From positions 1-6,695 of the forward strand of contig JAQGII010000103.1 of assembly GCA_028291305.1 (NCBI GenBank): a stretch of DNA of 6,695 bases. Direction: 5' to 3'. This DNA comes from Caulobacteraceae bacterium (GTDB lineage: Bacteria; Pseudomonadota; Alphaproteobacteria; Caulobacterales; Caulobacteraceae). The translations under genes and the position numbers were made by a program. Positions 1 to 5,451 of this stretch are shown here, one piece after another. The notes beneath the pieces are model-generated. The model was not told where the DNA came from and did no database searches. It saw only the letters and a list, made by a program, of their open reading frames with translations. The stretch's first letter is position 1. Every line of letters begins with the position of its first letter.

Positions 1-272
1 CGGATCGGGCCCTTGCGCTCGCCCGGGCGCATGGCGTCGAGCAGATGCTGCACCAGGTCGCGGTCCTGCGGCGGGAACAGCGGACGCCAGGGCTGGCCTT
101 CCAGCGCGCCGGGGTCGCGCCCGGTCAGCAGGCTGGCGGCGCCCATGACATTGTGCACGCGCCCGGTGTGGGCGATCTCGAACACCAGGTCCGAGCTGGC
201 GAAAATGTACCCCAGGTAGCGGGGCGCTGCGTCAGAGTGGCCTGCCGCCGGCCTGATCCTGTCCAACTTCAA
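1..272 (-). CDS. PAS-domain signalling protein, N-terminal part (3' end beyond left edge)
   Basis: The minus strand is open from the window edge back to 374, and the reading is convincingly protein-like. It begins near LKLDRIRPAAGHSD and continues RYLGYIFASSDLVFEIAHTG, then an NVMGAASLLTG stretch and GQPWRPLFPPQDRDL. This is the pattern of a PAS sensor fold: a first strand ending in F-E-I, a turn with the N-V-M-G motif, then a helix. The frame has no ATG or GTG before the PAS core. The likeliest starts are TTG at 272 or TTG at 266, with only a weak GGGG-type ribosome binding site upstream, so the exact start is uncertain. About 90 residues are visible and the output domain lies outside the window. 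In Caulobacterales, PAS N-termini of this kind often precede EAL, GGDEF or histidine kinase domains; which one applies here cannot be seen. Plus-strand frames across this stretch are shadows of it. Confidence 0.65.
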   Translation of the reverse strand, partial: MKLDRIRPAAGHSDAAPRYLGYIFASSDLVFEIAHTGRVHNVMGAASLLTGRDPGALEGQPWRPLFPPQDRDLVQHLLDAMRPGERKGPI

Positions 273-283
273 CGCCCCGTCTG

Positions 284-427
284 CTACTTCGACGAGTGTG
301 CGCGCGGCGTGTTTAGGAAATCGATAATGCGCACCGCAAACATGGGTTGTGGCCGCAGGTCGTAGGCCGCCTCTTCAAGTAGACTGTCCGTCGAGAGGCC
401 GTCCAGGGCCAGATGGCTGAGGTCCCG
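284..427 (-). pseudogene. Protein-like reading frame without a start codon (possible gene remnant)
   Basis: Between the glycosyltransferase stop and the PAS gene, one minus-strand frame reads as a plausible 47-residue protein end. It runs from RDLSHLALDGLSTDSLLEEA through AYDLRPQPMFAVRIIDFLNT and stops at 284-286. The frame is bounded upstream by a TAG at 428-430 and holds no ATG, GTG or TTG until an ATG at 342-344, which would leave only 19 residues. Third-position GC is about 74%, lower than in the neighbouring genes but still biased as in coding DNA. The stop lies 11 bases before the TTG proposed for the PAS gene. It may be the degraded C-terminus of a lost gene, a gene hit by a nonsense or frameshift change, or a short coupled leader. 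I do not recognise a family, and chance is possible. Confidence 0.25.
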
Positions 428-473
428 CTAGTCCAATGGCCAGGGCAATACTGATCTCGCCGCCGACGGAGGG

Positions 474-1559
474 CTAGACGGCCTTGGGTTTGCGGCGCAG
501 CCGGGCGATCCGGCGCAGGCGGCGCCAGAAGCGCAGCTTCTCCAGTTCCGGATAGGGCTGCAGGTTGCGCACGAATTCCTCGGCCGAGGCCCGCCAGGAG
601 AACCGCTCGGCATAGGCGCGGGTGGTGGGGCGCGACATCCGCAGCGCCTCCAGGCAGGCTTCGCGCAGCCCGGAGTCCTGGGTCGGGGCCAGGGCGCCGG
701 CGCCCGATCCGGGGATGATGTCGATGGGCCCCGGCGCCGGATAGGCGGCCACCGGCGTGCCGCAGGCCATCGCCTCCAGGATCACCAGGCCGAAGGTGTC
801 GGTCAGCGACGGGAAGACGAACACGTCGGCGTCGGAGAAATGCTGCGCCAGATCGTCCCCGAACAGGGCCCCCTTGAAATGGACCTCGGGATATTTGGCG
901 GTCAGCTCCTCGCGCTGCGGCCCGTCGCCGACCACCACCTTGGAGCCGGGCAGGTCGAGCTGCAGGAAGGCCTCGATGTTCTTCTCCACCGCCACGCGGC
1001 CGACATAGAGCCAGACCGGGCGGGGCAGGTCGTCGAACACCTTGGGCAGGTCGGGCTTGAACAGGTCGGTGTCCACGCCCCGCGTCCAGGGCGAGATGTT
1101 GCGGAAGCCCTGCTTGGTCAGCTCCTCGCGCATGGTCGGCGTGGCCACCATCAGCCGGCCCGAGGGCTTGTGGAACCAGCGCATGTAGGCATAGCCGGCC
1201 GACAGCGGCACCGGCAGGCGCGCAGAGACGTATTCGGGGAACTTGGTGTGGTAGCTGGTGGTGAAGGGCAGCTTCCATTCCAGGCAGATGCGCCGCGCCG
1301 CCAGGCCGATCGGCCCCTCGGTGGCGATGTGGATCGCTTCCGGCTCGAACGCCTTGAACCGTTCCTGCACGGGCTCGTAGGCGCCCATGGCCAGCTTGAT
1401 CTCGGGATAGGTGGGCAGGGGGAAGGTCTTGAACTGGTCGGGCGAGACCACCTCGACCTGATGCCCCATCGCCCGGCATTCGGCCGCCGTGCGGGTGAGG
1501 GTGCGCACGACGCCGTTGACCTGGGGCTCCCAGGCGTCGGTGGCCAACAGGATACGCAT
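474..1559 (-). CDS. GT4-family glycosyltransferase, probable membrane-lipid glycosyltransferase
   Basis: This 361-residue GT-B fold enzyme would transfer a sugar from a nucleotide donor. The N-terminal domain opens MRILLATDAWEPQVNGVV, with the glycine-rich acceptor-side loop typical of GT4, and TSYHT lies at residues 101-105. The C-terminal donor domain shows GRVAVEKN (187-194), with the phosphate-contacting R188 and K193. It also has GDGP (211-214) and TDTFGLVILEAMACG (253-267). The usual E-x7-E motif reads D254-x7-E262. The tail (341-360) is crowded with Arg and Lys, as in glycosyltransferases that dock on the inner membrane. I chose the ATG at 1559 because the protein begins directly with the first beta strand; a longer frame only adds residues inside the upstream gene. 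That ATG overlaps the phosphoesterase stop as TGATG, so the two are translationally coupled. By context the acceptor is probably diacylglycerol (Agt-like); a mannosyltransferase of MgtA type is the alternative. No terminator is obvious after the stop. Confidence 0.88.
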   Translation of the reverse strand: MRILLATDAWEPQVNGVVRTLTRTAAECRAMGHQVEVVSPDQFKTFPLPTYPEIKLAMGAYEPVQERFKAFEPEAIHIATEGPIGLAARRICLEWKLPFTTSYHTKFPEYVSARLPVPLSAGYAYMRWFHKPSGRLMVATPTMREELTKQGFRNISPWTRGVDTDLFKPDLPKVFDDLPRPVWLYVGRVAVEKNIEAFLQLDLPGSKVVVGDGPQREELTAKYPEVHFKGALFGDDLAQHFSDADVFVFPSLTDTFGLVILEAMACGTPVAAYPAPGPIDIIPGSGAGALAPTQDSGLREACLEALRMSRPTTRAYAERFSWRASAEEFVRNLQPYPELEKLRFWRRLRRIARLRRKPKAV

Positions 1560-2407
1560 CAGGCCGCGGCCTTCTCCCCCCCGGGCTCCAGAACCGTCTG
1601 GCCCGCCTTGCGGTCGATCACCGACCAGGACCGCAGCTTGGCCCATTCCAGGATCTCGAGTCGCCCGTCGGGATGTTCGACCACGGCGGTGCAGCTTTCA
1701 ACCCAATCGCCGTCGTTGATGTAGGTGACGCCCTGGATGTCGCGCATCTCGGCCTTGTGGATGTGCCCGCAGATCACCCCGTCGACGCCCCGGCGGCGGG
1801 CTTCCTCGGCGACCGCGGTCTCGAAGCTTTCGATGAAATGCAGGGCGTTCTTCACTTTCACCTTCAGATAAGCCGAAAGGCTCCAGTAGCCGAATCCCAG
1901 TTTCCGGCGCGCCAGATTGAACCAGGTGTTCAGCATGAGGACGGTTCTATAGGACCAATCCCCCAGGAACGCGAGCCACTTGGCGTGCTGCACGACCCCA
2001 TCGAATTCGTCGCCATGGGTGACCAGGAAGCGCCGGCCGTCGGCGGTCTCGTGGATGGCGTCGCGGGCGATGATCACGCCGCCGAAGTGGACGCCGCAGT
2101 AGTCGCGGGCGACCTCGTCGTGGTTGCCGGGCACATAGATGACGGTCACGCCCTTGCGCGCCAGGCGCAGGATCTTCTGCACCACGTCGTTGTGCGCCTG
2201 GGGCCAGTGCCAGCCGCTCTTCAGCTTCCAGCCGTCGATGATGTCGCCCACCAGATAGAGGGTGTCGCATTCCAGCTGGCGGATGAAGTCGAGCAGCAGC
2301 TCGGCCTGGCAGCCGCGCGTGCCCAGATGCACGTCGGAAATGAACACGGTGCGGAAGGTGGTCGGGGGACGGTCGGCGTCGACCGGGGCGCTGGACAGGT
2401 GGCTCAA
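1559..2407 (-). CDS. LpxH/PlcP-like metallophosphoesterase
   Basis: This 282-residue calcineurin-like phosphoesterase has the complete two-metal site: D25-V-H27, G-D55, G-N95-H96-D97, H131 in THGDEFD, and G-H215-I-H217. A hydrophobic and aromatic stretch between the last two motifs (about 143-180, with WLAFLGDW and FGYWSLSAYL) suits a lid facing a membrane-lipid substrate. Databases usually label such proteins UDP-2,3-diacylglucosamine diphosphatase. Caulobacter, however, is known to use the unrelated LpxI for that lipid A step. The closest remembered pattern is alphaproteobacterial PlcP, which releases diacylglycerol from phospholipids during phosphate starvation. The start is TTG at 2407, preceded by AAGG nine bases upstream. 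The frame contains no ATG or GTG between an upstream stop and this codon, and the next candidate lies inside the catalytic core. It is the first gene of an operon with the downstream GT4 enzyme. PlcP function is an inference; the fold is secure. Confidence 0.88.
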   Translation of the reverse strand: MSHLSSAPVDADRPPTTFRTVFISDVHLGTRGCQAELLLDFIRQLECDTLYLVGDIIDGWKLKSGWHWPQAHNDVVQKILRLARKGVTVIYVPGNHDEVARDYCGVHFGGVIIARDAIHETADGRRFLVTHGDEFDGVVQHAKWLAFLGDWSYRTVLMLNTWFNLARRKLGFGYWSLSAYLKVKVKNALHFIESFETAVAEEARRRGVDGVICGHIHKAEMRDIQGVTYINDGDWVESCTAVVEHPDGRLEILEWAKLRSWSVIDRKAGQTVLEPGGEKAAA

Positions 2408-2410
2408 AAG

Positions 2411-2468
2411 GGCTCGCCTTGCTGCGAATTGCCGAGCCGGCGGGCGTTTGGGCCCCCCGTAAGCCCGC
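2411..2468 (-). promoter_or_regulatory. Two adjacent GC-rich hairpins in the phosphoesterase leader
   Basis: Read on the minus strand, GCGGGC (2468-2463) can pair with GCCCGC (2445-2440), with extra G-C pairs inside its 17-base loop. One base later GGCTCG (2438-2433) can pair with CGAGCC (2416-2411). The second stem ends three bases before the TTG start. Its loop carries the AAGG ribosome binding sequence (2420-2417), so folding could restrict initiation. The promoter was not located, so it is not known that the RNA includes both hairpins. GC-rich DNA makes six-base stems common by chance. Confidence 0.3.
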
Positions 2469-2634
2469 GATTAGGCTGATTGCATGTCCCTTTTGTGAAT
2501 CGGCGCCCTTGGGGTAGCGACGGCGGATCGGCGTGGATAAGAAAGGGGCAGCGGTCATTTCCCGGCCGCGATCGGCAGATTTCATGCCTAGAGTCGCGCT
2601 TCTCGTGCCCCCCACGGACGTCCCTGTCGACAAG

Positions 2635-3276
2635 ATGGCGCTCGATCAGCCCGCATCGACCTCGACCGCGAAGACCACGCCCAAGTCGCTGCGGACGCGC
2701 AAGCGCATCCTCGACGCGGCCATGGAGCTGTTCGCCGAGCGCGGCTACCATGCGTCCAGCAACGCCGACGTGGCCGAGGCGGCCGGCCTGACCCGGGGGG
2801 CCATGCTCTACCACTTCCCCACCCGGGAGGACCTGGTGGAGGCGGCCATCGACCACATCCAGATGCGCCGCACCGAGGCCTTCGAGAGCGCCGCGCGCGA
2901 CCAGGAACAGCACGGCGACGCCACCGACCAGGCCATCGACGCCTATTGGGAGCTGCTGCACCAGGCGCCGTTCAAGGCCTTCGCCGAACTGGAGGCGGTG
3001 GCCCGCACCGATCCCGACCTGGCCCGCCGCATCGCCCCGGCGCAGGCCGCCTTCGACCACGCCCAGATCGGCGATTTGTCGCACCTGTTGCTGGCGGGCT
3101 CCGGCGCCCGCTTCCAGACCGGCCGCGACCTGGCCCGCTTCATGCTGGAGGGCCTGGCCCGCGCCAGCCTGACCTACGGCCAGGGCGAACGCACCGAGCG
3201 GCTGCTGACGGTGATCAAACGCGTCACGCGGGTGCTGAACCGCAAGGGTTCGGTGCAGGAGCTGTGGGAAGACTAG
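2635..3276 (+). CDS. TetR/AcrR-family transcriptional regulator
   Basis: This 213-residue protein has the standard TetR layout. The N-terminal DNA-binding domain starts at RKRILDAAMELFAERGYH (22-39). Its helix-turn-helix follows as ADVAEAAGLTRGAMLYHFPT (44-63), ending in the diagnostic Y-H-F and then the EDLVEAAI helix. The C-terminal half (about 75-213) is alpha-helical, variable and presumably binds a ligand and dimerises. I chose ATG 2635 because it gives a typical family length. The frame is also open to a GTG at 2533 and an ATG at 2584, which would add 34 or 17 residues of weakly coding character; none of the three has a strong ribosome binding site. It is transcribed divergently from the phosphoesterase/glycosyltransferase operon across 227 bases, the usual arrangement for a TetR repressor and its target. 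I found no convincing perfect operator palindrome there, so the target is inference. Confidence 0.88.
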   Translation: MALDQPASTSTAKTTPKSLRTRKRILDAAMELFAERGYHASSNADVAEAAGLTRGAMLYHFPTREDLVEAAIDHIQMRRTEAFESAARDQEQHGDATDQAIDAYWELLHQAPFKAFAELEAVARTDPDLARRIAPAQAAFDHAQIGDLSHLLLAGSGARFQTGRDLARFMLEGLARASLTYGQGERTERLLTVIKRVTRVLNRKGSVQELWED

Positions 3277-3297
3277 TTGGCGGCGGGCGGGCGCGGC

Positions 3298-3654
3298 CTA
3301 GCGGCCCCGGCCGCCCTGGATCTGGTTGGATTCCACCGCGATGGCCACATCGCCGCCGTTGGGCAGGGGGGCGTCGATCGCGATCATGCCATGCCGGTAG
3401 CCGTTGGTGCCGACGCCGGCCTCGACCACGCCATGGATCTTGCCGTCGCGCGGCGGGGGCGCGTCCGGGTCCTGGGTGGGGTAGGCGTCGCCCGGGAGGG
3501 GGGCGGGCGGCGCGGTGGAGGCCGGCGGCGGCGCTCCGGAGGCCGCAGTCGAGATCGGCTCGGCGGGGCTGGTCTGCGCCCTGGCCGGGGCCCCGGCCAG
3601 GGTCAAGACGAGGGACAGTCCGGCGGCGCGAAGTCCAAACTCGATCATGGTCAT
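3298..3654 (-). CDS. Small exported proline-rich protein of unknown function
   Basis: The product is 118 residues with a clear Sec signal peptide. Residues 1-26 contain a hydrophobic core (LRAAGLSLVLTLAGAP) and end in A-R-A before QTSP. A low-complexity Pro/Ala linker follows (about 27-69). The C-terminal 48 residues look folded: GKIHGVVEAGVGTNGYRHGM, then IAIDAPLPNGGDVAIAVE, ending QIQGGRGR. This alternating small/hydrophobic pattern suggests a short beta-rich domain in the periplasm. I recall similar hypothetical proteins in Caulobacterales but no function. The ATG at 3654 has GAGGAG ten bases upstream. A TTG at 3681 in the same frame and an ATG at 3648 are less likely starts. It is convergent with the TetR gene, with 21 bases between the stop codons, and probably forms its own transcription unit. 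Confidence 0.72.
   Translation of the reverse strand: MTMIEFGLRAAGLSLVLTLAGAPARAQTSPAEPISTAASGAPPPASTAPPAPLPGDAYPTQDPDAPPPRDGKIHGVVEAGVGTNGYRHGMIAIDAPLPNGGDVAIAVESNQIQGGRGR
3301..3314. terminator. Perfect inverted repeat at convergent gene ends (possible bidirectional terminator)
   Basis: GCGGCC and GGCCGC face each other across two bases, beside the convergent stops of the TetR gene (3276) and the exported-protein gene (3298). Flanking bases can extend a related, bulged stem. There is no T-run on either side, so intrinsic termination would be weak. The position between converging genes is the main argument. Confidence 0.3.
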
Positions 3655-3758
3655 CGCGGCGTCGCTCCTCAGCCCAACCAAGCGTGACAGTCCAGTCGGG
3701 CCAATTTGCGGCGGGTATTTGTCGATTTTGATGCAGACGCCGGCGGCTTCGACGCAAA

Positions 3759-3780
3759 CGGCGGTGGATCGGACCCGCCG
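3759..3780 (-). terminator. Hairpin just after the MocR stop (possible terminator)
   Basis: On the minus strand, immediately after the TAG at 3783-3781, CGGCGG (3780-3775) can pair with CCGCCG (3764-3759) across a 10-base loop, followed by TTTG. The position and stem suit a rho-independent terminator for the MocR gene, although the T-run is short. It would also insulate the exported-protein gene about 105 bases further along the same strand. Confidence 0.4.
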
Positions 3781-5181
3781 CTAGACCATCGCCATCGCGC
3801 TGGCCCGGTCCTGTCCGCCCACGGCCCCCGCCACCACCTGCAGCGCCCTCTCCAGATCGGCGATGTCCTCCACCCCGCCCAGGCAGACGCGCAGGCCCGA
3901 CAGGCCCTGCCCGTCGACGATCGGCGCGCTCGGCGGGGTCAGCTCCACGCCCGAACGCAGGGCGTGGGCGGCGGCGCGCTCGGCGTCCAGCTCCGACATC
4001 GGCAGCCAGATGTGCAGGCTGCCAGCCGCGGCGGGCGGTTCGGCGGCCCCGCCGAGGATGCGCAGGGCCAGGCGCGTGCGCCGGCCCATCTCGGCCTTCA
4101 CCTCGACGGCCAGGGCGTCGGCCGCGCCGTCCTCGATCCATTGCGCGGCGACGGCCGGCCCCAGGGCCGGCGGGGCGTAGAGGGTGGCGCGCATCGCTCG
4201 CATCACGCGCTCCAGCCCGTCGCCGCCCGGCGTCGACAGGATGCCGACGCGCAACCCCGCCGACAGGGCCTTGGACAGGCTCGACACATAGAAGGTGCGC
4301 TCGGGGGCCAGGGCGGCCAGGGGCGGCAGGCTGCGCGCGGAGTCGTACAGGGCGTAGACGTCGTCCTCGACGATCCACAGGTCGCGCTCGCGCGCCACCC
4401 GGGCGATCTCCTCGCGCCGGGCGCGGCCCATGGTGCGGCCGGTGGGGTTGTGCAGGGTGGGGGTGACATAGACGATCCGCGCCCCGGTCGTGGCGGCGGC
4501 CCGGTCCAGCGCCTCGGGCAGCAGGCCTTCGCGGTCCATGGCCAGGCCCTTCAGGCGGTAGCCGGCCTGTTCGGCCAGGGTGCGCAGGCCGTAGTAGGTG
4601 CCCGCCTCGGTCATCACCGCGTCGCCCGGCGCCGCCAGCGCGCCCAGCGCCAGGGTCAGCGCCTGCTGGCCGCCCGCGGTGACCATCAGCCTGCGCCAGT
4701 CCGCCTGCAGCAGGGTGGTGCGGTCCAGCCACGCCGCCAGGGCGCGGCGGTGGGCCTCCTCGCCGGCGCAGGGGCCGTAGGCCAGCAGCGAGGTCAGGTC
4801 CTTCCTGCGCAGCCTGCCCAGCGCGTCGGCCAGGGCGGTGTGGGACGACAGGATGGGGCGCACGTTCTGCGCCAGGTTGACGCCGGCGGGCAGGCCGCGG
4901 GGGCTGAAGCGGAAGGCGGCGTCGGCGCCCGGGGCGGCCACGAAGGTGCCGCGCCCCACGGTGGCGTGCACCAGCCCCCGCCGCTCGGCCTCGGCATAGG
5001 CCTTGGTCACCGTGCCGACGGAAATGCCCAGGGCGAAGGCCAACTCGCGGTGCGGCGGCAGGCGCAGGCCGGGCGCCAGCGCGCCGGACCGGATATCGCG
5101 GTCCAGCGCCGCCAGAAGGCGGTCGGCCAGGGCCGGGGGTGACTCCCCCAAGACTGGGGACCAGGTCAGGGTTCGAGGCAT
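3781..5181 (-). CDS. MocR-type regulator: GntR winged helix fused to a PLP aminotransferase fold
   Basis: The protein is 466 residues. Residues about 13-82 form a GntR winged helix: [38 protein letters not shown] (41-60) as helix-turn-helix, then a wing with VGRGTFVA. A linker leads to a fold-type I aminotransferase domain (about 100-455). The pyridoxal phosphate pocket looks intact: TPTLHNPTG (240-248), [11 protein letters not shown] (269-279), the Schiff-base lysine K304 in [14 protein letters not shown], and R431 for the substrate carboxylate. Such proteins sense an amino compound or PLP itself (GabR, PdxR and TauR are studied members) and usually control a divergent gene while repressing themselves. 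The group cannot be assigned from sequence alone. I prefer ATG 5181 to ATG 5220, since MocR proteins start close to the winged helix and 5220 lies inside the control region; neither has a clear ribosome binding site. The divergent neighbour is a 61-residue membrane protein. Confidence 0.9.
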   Translation of the reverse strand: MPRTLTWSPVLGESPPALADRLLAALDRDIRSGALAPGLRLPPHRELAFALGISVGTVTKAYAEAERRGLVHATVGRGTFVAAPGADAAFRFSPRGLPAGVNLAQNVRPILSSHTALADALGRLRRKDLTSLLAYGPCAGEEAHRRALAAWLDRTTLLQADWRRLMVTAGGQQALTLALGALAAPGDAVMTEAGTYYGLRTLAEQAGYRLKGLAMDREGLLPEALDRAAATTGARIVYVTPTLHNPTGRTMGRARREEIARVARERDLWIVEDDVYALYDSARSLPPLAALAPERTFYVSSLSKALSAGLRVGILSTPGGDGLERVMRAMRATLYAPPALGPAVAAQWIEDGAADALAVEVKAEMGRRTRLALRILGGAAEPPAAAGSLHIWLPMSELDAERAAAHALRSGVELTPPSAPIVDGQGLSGLRVCLGGVEDIADLERALQVVAGAVGGQDRASAMAMV

Positions 5182-5186
5182 CGGCG

Positions 5187-5206
5187 ATATTGCATCATGA
5201 CAATAT
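5187..5206. promoter_or_regulatory. Perfect ATATTG-N8-CAATAT palindrome (probable operator)
   Basis: Six-base arms ATATTG (5187-5192) and CAATAT (5201-5206) are perfectly inverted across eight bases, in an AT-rich patch of otherwise GC-rich DNA. The site lies just upstream of the MocR start at 5181 and overlaps the -10-like element proposed for that gene, as expected for autoregulation. The half-site CAATATCC (5201-5208) recurs as CAATAGCC (5235-5242), with starts 34 bases apart. Spaced direct repeats are a known way for MocR dimers such as GabR to bind DNA. Confidence 0.55.
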
Positions 5207-5227
5207 CCAGTTTGATCCATGATACAA
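5200..5227 (-). promoter_or_regulatory. Possible promoter of the MocR gene
   Basis: On the minus strand, TTGTAT (5227-5222) and TATTGT (5205-5200) are separated by 16 bases and loosely resemble -35 and -10 boxes (3/6 and 4/6 to the housekeeping consensus). Transcription would begin near 5193, giving a very short leader before ATG 5181, in line with the missing ribosome binding site. On the opposite strand ATGACA (5197-5202) and TACAAT (5223-5228) each match 5/6. Their 20-base spacing is long and would need an activator. Confidence 0.3.
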
Positions 5228-5234
5228 TCTGGCG

Positions 5235-5261
5235 CAATAGCCTAGGCAAAGGAGGCTATTG
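5235..5261 (+). promoter_or_regulatory. Perfect 8-base inverted repeat overlapping the small gene's ribosome binding site
   Basis: CAATAGCC (5235-5242) and GGCTATTG (5254-5261) pair perfectly across 11 bases. The ribosome binding sequence AAAGGAGG (5248-5255) sits in the loop and enters the right arm. The ATG follows at 5264. As RNA it could act as a translational gate, and as DNA the same dyad could be a second operator of the MocR protein. Both readings fit the sequence. Confidence 0.5.
5248..5255 (+). promoter_or_regulatory. Near-perfect ribosome binding site AAAGGAGG
   Basis: AAAGGAGG ends eight bases before the ATG at 5264. It is by far the strongest Shine-Dalgarno sequence in the window and fixes the start of the small downstream gene. 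Confidence 0.8.
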
Positions 5262-5263
5262 TC

Positions 5264-5449
5264 ATGTTCGGAAAGCTGTCGCCGGTCGTAATGCTGATCG
5301 CCCTGGCTCTGGTCGCCGCAGGTCTCAGGCTCGCGGCCGGGCCCGCCCCGCTGGCGCGTCCGGGATCGCTCTACGCCGCCGCCAAGGTCGGCGCCGGCGC
5401 GGAGGGCGCCGGCCCGCCGGTCCAGATGGCCGCGCGCGAGCCGCGCTGA
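5264..5449 (+). CDS. 61-residue single-pass membrane or exported protein
   Basis: The start is set by an AAAGGAGG ribosome binding site eight bases upstream. Residues 1-4 (MFGK) carry a positive charge. Residues about 5-24 form a hydrophobic helix (LSPVVMLIALALVAAGLRLA), and the rest is rich in Ala, Gly and Pro, ending VQMAAREPR. This fits a small inner-membrane protein with a short periplasmic tail, or a secreted peptide cut after A-A-G near 24-26. I recognise no family. It is divergent from the MocR gene over a repeat-rich region of about 80 bases, so it is the obvious candidate target of that regulator. Its stop lies two bases from the end of the convergent phosphatase gene. Small size lowers certainty, but the ribosome binding site and membrane helix together argue that it is real. 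Confidence 0.7.
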   Translation: MFGKLSPVVMLIALALVAAGLRLAAGPAPLARPGSLYAAAKVGAGAEGAGPPVQMAAREPR

Positions 5450-5451
5450 GT

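Larger units (their letters stand above)
5196..5266. repeat. 10-base perfect inverted repeat framing the MocR/small-gene control region
   Basis: CATGACAATA (5196-5205) and TATTGTCATG (5257-5266) are exact reverse complements separated by 51 bases. A related imperfect copy, CATGATACAAT, lies between them at 5218-5228. The right copy ends on the ATG of the small gene and the left one overlaps the operator before the MocR gene, so one protein could contact both gene starts. Confidence 0.55.

Noticed and set aside
840..1724. Long plus-strand open frame opposite the glycosyltransferase and phosphoesterase genes
   Set aside because: It is antisense to two genes with intact catalytic motifs and is low-complexity in composition. 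Long shadow frames are expected opposite GC-rich codons.
1559..2407. Assignment of the phosphoesterase as LpxH of lipid A synthesis
   Set aside because: The motifs fit the superfamily, but the operon partner is a GT4 enzyme and Caulobacter is known to use LpxI for this step. I therefore did not give the lpxH symbol.
2533..2634. GTG 2533 or ATG 2584 as the TetR start
   Set aside because: The added residues are weakly coding in character, and the 213-residue form from 2635 already has the normal family length. The choice is not certain, since ribosome binding sites are weak at all three.
2408..2634. PhoB box upstream of the phosphoesterase/glycosyltransferase operon
   Set aside because: I looked on both strands for paired CTGTCAT-like repeats 11 bases apart and found no convincing match. 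A single CTGTCAC on the minus strand near 3684-3690 lacks a partner.
3224..4732. 502-codon minus-strand open frame overlapping the exported protein and MocR genes
   Set aside because: It is out of frame with both recognisable proteins and rich in Arg/Gly/Pro. It is a frame-shadow of the real genes.
3706..5142. 478-codon plus-strand open frame opposite the MocR gene
   Set aside because: Its translation is a monotonous Gly/Ala/Gln/Arg/His-rich string with no domain pattern, while the minus strand encodes a complete winged helix plus aminotransferase domain.
5182..5220. ATG at 5220 as the MocR start
   Set aside because: It would place 13 extra residues before the family-typical start, puts the coding region through the perfect ATATTG-N8-CAATAT palindrome, and has no ribosome binding site.
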